Position numbers and translations under genes: made by a program. This document shows, in pieces, positions 53,001 to 62,000 of a DNA stretch of 64,000 nt (its first letter is position 1; each line of letters begins with the position of its first letter). Where the stretch lies: contig VLTN01000022.1 of assembly GCA_008330645.1 (NCBI GenBank), forward strand, positions 310,001 through 374,000, read 5' to 3'. The notes beneath the pieces were generated by a model. That model was not told the origin of the DNA. It did not search any database and saw nothing but the letters and a program-made list of their open reading frames with translations. The stretch is from Cafeteria roenbergensis (Eukaryota > Sar > Bigyra > Bicosoecida > Cafeteriaceae).

Positions 53001-56000
53001 CGCCTCTGCTGGCAGAGCTGGTTGACGCCGACGACCGGCCCGCGATGACCGGCTGACCGCTGGCTGATGCCGCACCGCACACCCCGCCTCCCCTCGGCAG
53101 AGCAACGCGGGGCGCCGCCTCACCGCTCCACGCGTCGCTCAGCGAGTCCTTCCACCCAGCAGAGCCAGCCGACTGGCCGGCAGAGCCAGCAGCGCGGCGA
53201 GGAACAAACGCCCACGGATCTCGAACTCCCGGCCCTGCAGGCGAAGTGGGAGACCCGGCAGAGCCCGAGGCAGAGCCGGTGTGCGGAGCGGCGGCGGGCG
53301 GCACCCCCGTGGCCTCTCCCGGCATCAGCACCAGCGCCGCCCGCGCGATGAGCAGAGGCGATCCTTCCGCCGGCAGAGCCGCCACCGGCTCCCCAGAAAC
53401 GGCCGCAAGCCTGGCGAGCGACGCCGACCGCGAAGCGGCAGCAGCCTCGGCGGCCGCCGCCACTACCGCGGGCAGCGCTGCGGCCACCACCGCGGCAAGC
53501 CCCGCCAGCGTGGTGGTCGCTGCCGCCGCCGCCGCCGCCTCGGCCTCAGCCGCCGCCAGCGCACGGAGGCACCCCGGCTCTGCCTGCAGGGCCTGGAGCG
53601 AGCAGCGCAGCGACCTCGCCCCCCGGGCAGCCTCCCACGCCCGGGCGACGCGCGCGGCGCTCAGCTGCGCCACGAGCAGCGGCGGCGGCAGCGGCGGGCC
53701 AGCCCCGGCCGCTCCGCGCACCCAGGCCGCCGCGCCCGCCTCCCACGCCTCTAGGCCCCACCCTCCGCCCCCGGCAGAGCCGGCGCCAGCTCTGCCCGCA
53801 GGCTCGAAGCGGAAGGATCCCGGACCCCGCCTGAAACCGCGCCCCGACGCGCGGCCCAGACCCCGCGGATCCGGCTCGGCATCCGCGCGGTTTCGCGGCG
53901 AGAAGAGCGACGCCCAGAGCGACGCCTCTGCGCAGCCCGCCGTCACGACTGGAGCCAGCGCGACGGACGCCAGCGCCTGCAGCTCCACCGCGGCCGCCGG
54001 GACGTCGATCGGGGGGCGGCCGCATGGCCCGTGCACGACCAACACTCCGACCAATACCGCACGCACTGGCGCCAGCGTCGGCGGGATGGCTCTGCCAGGG
54101 GCACCGTCCAGCTCCCCGGCGTGCCCTCGGTGAGAGACGCTTGCACGCGGCAGAGCCCACCCGCAGAGCGACGTCCCACTGTCCCCGATGGCGGGAAGTT
54201 TCAGTGACCGTGCGCCAGCTGCGGCGTCGGGCGCCGCCAGCGCCGCCACCACCGGCACCGCCAGCAGCCAAGCGCGGCCAGGCCCTGCGGCGGGCGGGCA
54301 GTCAATGGCCGGGTCCGCGCCGACGTCCTGCTCGAGCCAGTTCCGCAGGAACACTGGCCGGCAAGCGGCGGCGCAGCGCGCGACCGCGCTGGTGCAGAGC
54401 CGGTCAGACGTCGGAACGGCAGTTGAGCGACGTCGACCGGTTGCGGTGAGGGACACCGGCACGCCTACCGGGCTCTGCCACTTCACGGCGGCTGCCGAAG
54501 TGAGCTGCTGAGCGACACCCTTGCCACCGTGAGGGGCAGCTGACCATCGCGAAACCGCCCAAAGAGTGGCCCAAGTGGCGCCCGAAACCGCGCACACGGC
54601 AGCGAGGCCAGACTCGGCGGCAGAGCGCGCGTCCGCGGCAGCGGCAGCCGCATCCACCGCAGCCGACTCGACGCCAGCGCCACCAGCACCGGCACCGGCA
54701 CCGGCACCGGCATAACCAGCACCAGCACCAGCACCAGCACCGGTACCAGCACCAGCACCGGCATAACCAGCACCGGCACCGGCACCGGCCGTACCGCCCT
54801 CGGCCGCGCTCGCGTGGAAGCGAGCGGTCTGCCCGCCGGGCCGCCTCGACGGCGCGGATGCCTCGCGACCGACCGGGCTGTGACCGGGCCGTGACTCTGA
54901 CACGACGTCTGCGTGGCGCGGCAGCGCCATTCCCCACGGACTCGCAGCCACCGGCTCTGTCACAGTTGCAGTTGCAGTTACAGTTGCCGTCGCAGCAGCA
55001 TGGCGCAGCTCTGCACCTGCTCCTTGCGGCGAGCCGTCTGTTGCAGAGCTGGCGGCAGAGCTCGGGGAGCAGAGCTCACCGGCCGCGAGGGCTCTGTCCA
55101 GATCCTCGTCGGTGGAAAGAATGTCCGCAGTGCTCGAGGCCGAAACCGGCCGATACAGCCCAGCGGCAGAGCCAGCGGCAGGGCCAGTCACGGGCCCCCA
55201 CACTCTGCTCGTTAGGCGGGCGATGCGGCTAGCAGGGACGGGCGGGGGCGCTGCGGCCGCGGCGCGGGGCGCGACTGGCGACCGACTCGCCGGGTCGGCG
55301 CCGCCGCCGGCCGTCGTCCCCTCGGGTGGCGTGCTCGGGCCGCCGTCTGGCTTCGTAGCGGCAGCGCTGGCCCGGTCCGTGCCGACGTCGGCGTCGACGT
55401 CCTTGGCGCGCGCCGCTGCCTGCAGGGCTTCTGTGGTTGCAGTGTGGATGCGCTGCAGCCGCAACCGCGCCTCCCCGGCTCTGCCGGCAGAGCTGCCGGA
55501 TGCTGGGGAGGTGCCGCTGTTCGCGATTGCGTCCCAAGGCATGGCAGTCTGAGCGGCCGACAGCTCCGCCCGGAGGGCCCTGAGCGATGCCTCGAGCGAC
55601 GCCGCCCTGCGTTGCTCTGCCTTGCGTGCCTGCTCTGCCGCGGCAGCGCGTTGCTCTGCCGTGCTGGCTCTGGCCGTCGCTGCGGCGGCAGCGCGTTTGG
55701 CCGCGGCCTCTGCCAGAAGGGTTGCTCTGACGCGGGCGTCGGCGGTGTTGGCGGCGCGCGTGCCTGCGTCGGCCAGACGTTTCGCCGCTGCCGCCTCGGC
55801 AGCCATCTTCGCACTTTCGGCAGTGAGTCTCTCGGCCTCACGTTCCGCCGCCTCGATTCGCGCCCTGGCCTCAGCGGCCCTCGCCCGAGCCGCCTCCGCC
55901 GCCGCGTCCAGCGAAGCCGCCGCCTCCTCGCGTCCGGCGTCGCCCGAGCCGGACACCGCGAACGACTGCCACGCTGCCAGCCGCCCGGAGGGGGAGGCAG

Positions 56001-59000
56001 CGGCCTGGCGGGCGGCGCGAACGCCGGAGGCAGCGGCCCTGCGGGCGGACGCGGCGGCAGCCTCGGAGGGGGAAGAGGCCCCCTCCGAGGCGCCGCCAGC
56101 GGCGGTTTCGCCGCGGCTGTTTTGGCCGGACGGCGCCCGACGGACGCTGCGAGCACTTGCCTCGAGCCCCGAGTGGAACGGCGAAACCGCCGCCGTTCCG
56201 CCGCCCCGACCAGGGCTGGCGCCCGATGCCGCAGACGCGCCTCCGAACGATGCGAATGACGCGGCCGACATGTCACGCCTCAGTCCGCCGGGAGTCAGCC
56301 GCAGGTCAGCGCCCGATCTCACCGACTCCACCTCCTCGTCGTCCTCGTCCACGTCGTCCTCCTCGTCGTCGGCGTCGGGGTCCGCGCCCCCCGCGAGGTA
56401 CCTGCTGAATGCTCGCGAGAGTGACCGGCGCGCGATGGTGGCGCGACTGGCAACGCGGCGGATGCTTGCCACCCTTGAGGGCGTTCGGCTGACGAGGCCG
56501 GAGGCCACTGATGCGGCGTCGAGCGGCCGGCGGGCGAGCTGCTCCGCCGCGCCCCGCGCCGACGCCAGCGCCTCCTCGGCCGCGGCCACAGCCGCCTCCG
56601 CCGCTGTCGCGCGCTCCTCGGCGGCCCGGCGGGCGGCGGCTCCCTGCGCCGCGGCGGCCTCGGCGTCGGCGGATCGTTTTGCCGTCTCGGCCTCCCACCG
56701 GCGTCGCTCAGCCTCCAGCTGCTCCGCGGCCGCAGCTGCGGTCTCCTCGCGAGCCCTTGTCGCGGCAGCCACGACGGCGTCGGCCGCCTCCGCCGCGGCC
56801 TCGCTCAGGCGCATCTCCGCCTCCGCCGCCGCTGCCTCCACGGCCGCCGCGGCCTCCGCCTCCGCCTGCGCCACGGCGGCTGCGGCCGCCTCGTGTGTTG
56901 CTCGGATCTCTGCCTCGGCTGATTGCCTCACCGCCTCGGCGTCAGACGATGCCTGCCGCTCCGCGCGCTCCACCTCCATCTCCGCATCTGCGCGGCAGCG
57001 ACGCAGCTCCGCGTTCATCTCCGCACGAGCGGCGGCAATCTCCGCATCCGCACTCGCACGCGCCGCGGCACACTCCTCCTCAGCGGTTTCACGCGCGGCC
57101 TCTGCCTCCGCCTGCGCCGCCTCCTCCGCCGCCTCCGCCTCCGCGCGGGCCGCCGACACAGCGTCGCTCGCCTCCGCACGCGCAAGCTCGACCTCCGCCG
57201 CCGCCTCCGCCCGTGCCGCCTCCGCGGCAGCGCGGGCCTCTTCCGCCTGTCGCCGGAACGCCTCCGCCTCCGCCTCGGCGCCCGCCGCTGCCGCGCGGGC
57301 CGCTGCCGCCTCCGCCCTGGCCCTGCTGGCATCCGATTCGGCAGAGCTCTGCCGGTCGGCGGCCGCCTCCACTTCGTCGGCAGCGTCCGCGGCCACCTGC
57401 GCCGCCCACCGTCGAGCGCCAGCCGCTGCCGCCGCCTCCGTGCCAAGCCTTGCCAGAGCCCGCAGCGCCGCTGCGGCGACGAAACGCATTGCCACTTCGT
57501 CACCCGCCGATGCGTGCCAGGCAGAGCCGCTGCTGCTCACAGCACACCCCAGCACGCCGGAATCGCGAGAACCGGAAGGATCCGCCTGCCCGATCCCTCC
57601 GGATTCGGTCGGCAGAGCTTCCTGCTCCAGCCCGTCGAACCCGGCGGAGCGCTCGGCAGAGCCATCAGCCCCACCCATAATCGCCCGCCAGAGCCGGTCG
57701 CCAGCCACCTCCTCCTCCTCCTCCTCCTCCTCCTCCTGCGCAGATGCCGCCGCCGAGGCTGCTGCCGCTGCAGGCGGCCCACCGCCGCCGGCGCCGGCGG
57801 CATGCCTGCGCCTTTCGCTGGCAGGATCCGCGGTGCTCGACGACGGTCGGGCTCTGCCGCCGGCACCAGCGGCTCCTCGGTCCGCTGAGGCCTCGCTGTC
57901 GGAGTCGCCGGCGTCAGCATCTACCGGCTCTGCTCCGAGCTCTGCATCAAACACATCCACTTCGCTCTTCGGCTCGGCCGTACCGCGGAAACACGCCGCC
58001 TCCACCAGCGCCGACCGAACGCGACGGCCGACGTTGGAAGAGCCGGATACGGGGACCACCACTCCCCACCTGCCGAGCAACGGCTCTTCGGGGCCCCCCT
58101 GATCGGAGGAAGGATCATCCGGCGCCAGCTCTACCGGCTGGGAGCTCACGAATGCAAGGCCGATGGCACCCGCTCCTGGCTCTACCGGCTCCGCCTCTGC
58201 AAGCGTGAGTCCGGCTCTGCCGGCGGCATCGCCAAACTCAGCGTCGTAGTCATCGTCGTCCTCGTCCGTGGCGGCGGCAGCGGACCGCGCCGCTGTCCCG
58301 ACCCTCCGTGCAGCTCTGCCGGCCTTGGCTAGGCCTGCGAGCGACACTAGCAGTGGCTCTGCCGGGACGTCACTCCCGGAAGCCTCGCCGTGGAGGTCGC
58401 GCCGCGAAACCGCGATGACCAGGTCTGCTACCTCGGCACCGGTCGCCGCACGCAGAGCTCGCACTGCCAGCAGAGCCACTTCATCGACGGATCCTGCCGA
58501 CGCCAGCTGGCCCGTGAGGCGGGACACCTCGGCCAGCGGGCGCGACGCCGCGGCCTCCCACTGGTGGGCTTGCTCTGCCACCAGCAGGGCTGCGCGGTGG
58601 GAGAGGTCCTGGCAGAGCTGCTCCGCCTCCTGACGCAAAACCGCGCTCTCCGACGCCGCGCGGTCCGCTGCCGGATCGCTTGGCGGCGGTCTCGAGGCGG
58701 CATCGCCGGCGCTGCCGCCGACCGCGCCCGGCCCTTCCGGCAGCGGCGCGGCGAGGGTCACGACGACGGCCAGCCGGCCGTCCAGACCCGCGGCCTCCAC
58801 GGCCGACTGCTCTGCCGGGGTCAGCTCGTCCCAGAGAGACGCCTCCAGCACCGCCTCGGCCCAGGCCGCCAGCGGGGCCGCGGCCGCCGCGCCCCAGCGC
58901 GAGCCACCCAGCTCCATCAGGGCCGTGGCGGTGGAGGCGGGGCTGCTGCGGGAGAGCCTCGCCCCGTGGCCGCCCGACGCTGCGAAGTGGGATGCAGAGC

Positions 59001-62000
59001 CGCTGTGCTCGGGAGCCACCCCGGCCTCTGCCGATGCAGCGCGGCCCGGCTCTGCCAGTGCCTGCAGCGCAAGCGTGGCTGAGGGCGGGTCCTCGCCGGC
59101 GGCCACGCTGAAGAGCGTGCGCGCCCCCCCCGCCGCCACCGCCCCCGCGTCGAGACCCGTGGCCGCAACGGACCGTGCTGCCGCTGCCTGCCTGTCCCCG
59201 ACGCGCACCAGCGACACCACGGCCCGCGCGCCCCCGCACAGCCGCTCCAGCCCCGCCGACGTCTCCTCCAGCAGAGCCGAAAGGCGATCATCGAACGGCC
59301 GGGGGTCGCGCCGCGACCGCATCGGCCACAAGCGGTCCGCCGCCGCCTCCGCCTCCGCCTGCTGTTGTTGTTGCTGCTGCTGCTGCTGCTGGGCCCAGCC
59401 ACGGCCGGTCTGCAGCGCCGCTGCGGCGGGACTTGCCGCGCCGCCCCAGGCTCTGCCACCCGTGAGCAGCTCCTCGAGCGACGCGCGTCGCCCCATCCTC
59501 GCCCCCGGCGGCTCTGCCTCGAACATGCTGCCCCTGCGAGCCGACCCCGCGCTGCAAGCCTGCTGCTGCTGCGGCGGAGGCGGCGGAGGCGCCGAGGCCA
59601 GCACCAGAGCGGACGCCGCGCGGCGAGCGGCGGCGGCAGCAGCCAAGGCAGAGCCGATGCGCGCGTCAGCTTCAGCCGCCGCAACGACAGCGTCGATCGC
59701 CGCGGCCACCGCCGTCGCGGCAGACCGCATTCGCGCGCACACTTCCGGGCTCTCGTGCGGCTCTGCCAGGACGTGGGCTCTGCCGTGAGGGAGATCAGCT
59801 GACTCGCCCGGCCGTGGAACGGGCAGCAGCACGATGGCAAGTGGCTGCGGCCGCAGTGGCGGGCGGCCTGGGCTGCTACTGCCACGCGACCCGTGCTGGC
59901 GCCGGCTGCGGCTACGATCCGTCCCAGTGGCGGCCGCCCCGCCGTGGGGAAGGGCAACCAGGATGGATCCCTCCGGCAGAGCCGTGAGCGCTCGCTTCTC
60001 CCACTCGGCCCAGCGGTGGCGCCGGCGCCGCATGGACGTCGACCCGCCGTCGGAGGGATCGGACGGCTCTGCCGCCGCTGAGCGCCTCACTGCAGGGAGC
60101 GGCGCGCCGTCCGGGCGAGCGGCCGCCGCGCCAGCGCCGTGTCCCCAGGCCGCCCACAGGCGAGCGAGGCCCGATCCTTCCAGCCGCGACACCTCCGCCC
60201 ACCCGCCGGCGCTCGGTACCTCCACCTCAACGGCGGTCGACCTGACCCGGGGCGCGGCTGCGCCCGGCTTGCTCTGCCGGGACTCGCCGGCTCTGCCACG
60301 TCGTCCCGCTGACGTCGTCGCAGAATCGCCCGCCTCTGCCGCCTCGACCGACGCGATCGACCAACGTCGCTCCGCTCGGCCCCCGCCGGCAGAGCCGTCC
60401 CTCCGAACGACGACCATGGCCGCGGCAGCGCGCCCAGCGGCGGGAGTGTGCCCAGGGGGCGCTGAGCGACGCGTCGGCGCTGGCAGGCGAAGTCGCTCAC
60501 TCACCGGCTCGCCGGTGCCAAGCAACACCTCGCGAAACCGCGCACCGGCTCCACTCAGTCCAGTCGTGACGCTCGCCCCCGAGTCTGTCGCCGCAGGCGC
60601 CGCAGGCGCCGAAGCCGCCGGCCTAGCCGCCCGCGCTGCGGCGTCGCTCTCTGACTCAGCGTCGCTCTCCGACCCGTCGAGGCTCGAGCTACTGCCCGAG
60701 GTGGAGGACCCCGACACACTGGCAGAGCCGGAGGTGCCGGCGGAAGGGTCGGCCGGAGCAGAGCCCCACGCGGCGAGGGCTTGAAGGAGGGTTTCGTCAC
60801 TGCCGGCAGGCACGATGAAACCGACCTCAAACTCCGCGCCAGACTCGGCGCTCGGCTGGCTGCCGGGTCGGGCTCCACCCGAACTGGCCTCGCCAGGGTC
60901 CGACCCCAGGAGGGCCGCGCAGAGAGCACGGGCGCCTCGCGAGGCCCCCCTGGGCGGTTTCACGCGGGCAACGCTCCAGGCGGCGCCCGGCAGCGACGCA
61001 TCCGGCCGCCGCAGACACAGCCGCGCCCCCAGCAGGGAGCCGACCACTGGCAGCAGCCGCACCTGCGAGGCGTCGTCCAGCCATGCCGCTGGCTCTGCCG
61101 GCAGAGCCGCGGTCAGCCGGGCAAGGGCGGCAGCGGCAGCGGGTCCCGCCCGTGCCAGAGACACCGAGGCCGCGCCGACGTCGGCCTGTGTGCCTGCCGC
61201 TGCCTCGGTCGCGGCTCTGCCGGTAGAACGGATGATAGCGGTTGCGGTTTCACGGTCCTTGGCCAGCTGGAGGAGGGACGCAATGTGTCCCGCGACGACG
61301 GCCGCTCTGCGCGCGTCGTTGGCGTTGAACGGGGCCCCTGCCTGGTCGTGCCGTGATGGGCTGGTGACAGGTCCCCCCTTGCTGTCCTCCCACTGGCCGT
61401 GGGTGTGGCGCGGCCTCGGGCCGAGGTCCTTGTCCGCCAGCACCTCGATCCAGCCCAGCGGCTCGCCAAAGGCCGTCCGCACGGCTGCCACGAGGGCGTG
61501 GCTGGGAGAGTGCGCGGCGGGAAAGGCTCTGCCCTGCTCTGCCAGCCAGGCGGCCACCGCGCCCCGGCCGCGCACGGTGCGCACGTCGTGCCGGTCGGCG
61601 GGCTGGGAGGCCGCAGCTGCCTCCGTCGCGGCGGCGGCGGCGGCGGCGGCGGCGGCATGGTGATGGGCGTGCGATCCGGCACTGACCCCTCCCGCTGGGG
61701 GGCCGGCCAGCAGCTGGCCGATGCTCCCCGACGCAGGGAGTTCCAGGCGGTGCGTCACGTCTGCCGCCGGCGGCTCTGCCGCCTCTATGGCGGTTGCCAC
61801 GATGCGGCCGGGCGATTGCGCTGCGCCTCCTTCGGCTTCGCGCTCGCCGTCGTTGTCAACGATGAAGAGAGTGGCCCGACGGACGCGCCGGCCTTCTTGC
61901 GCAAACACGAGCTCAAGCTGGGCCTCTGCCGCAGCGCACAGGTCTGCTGTGCTTGACGCTGCGGCGCGGGAGAGGGCGAGCAGTGCGCGCAGGAGCGGGC

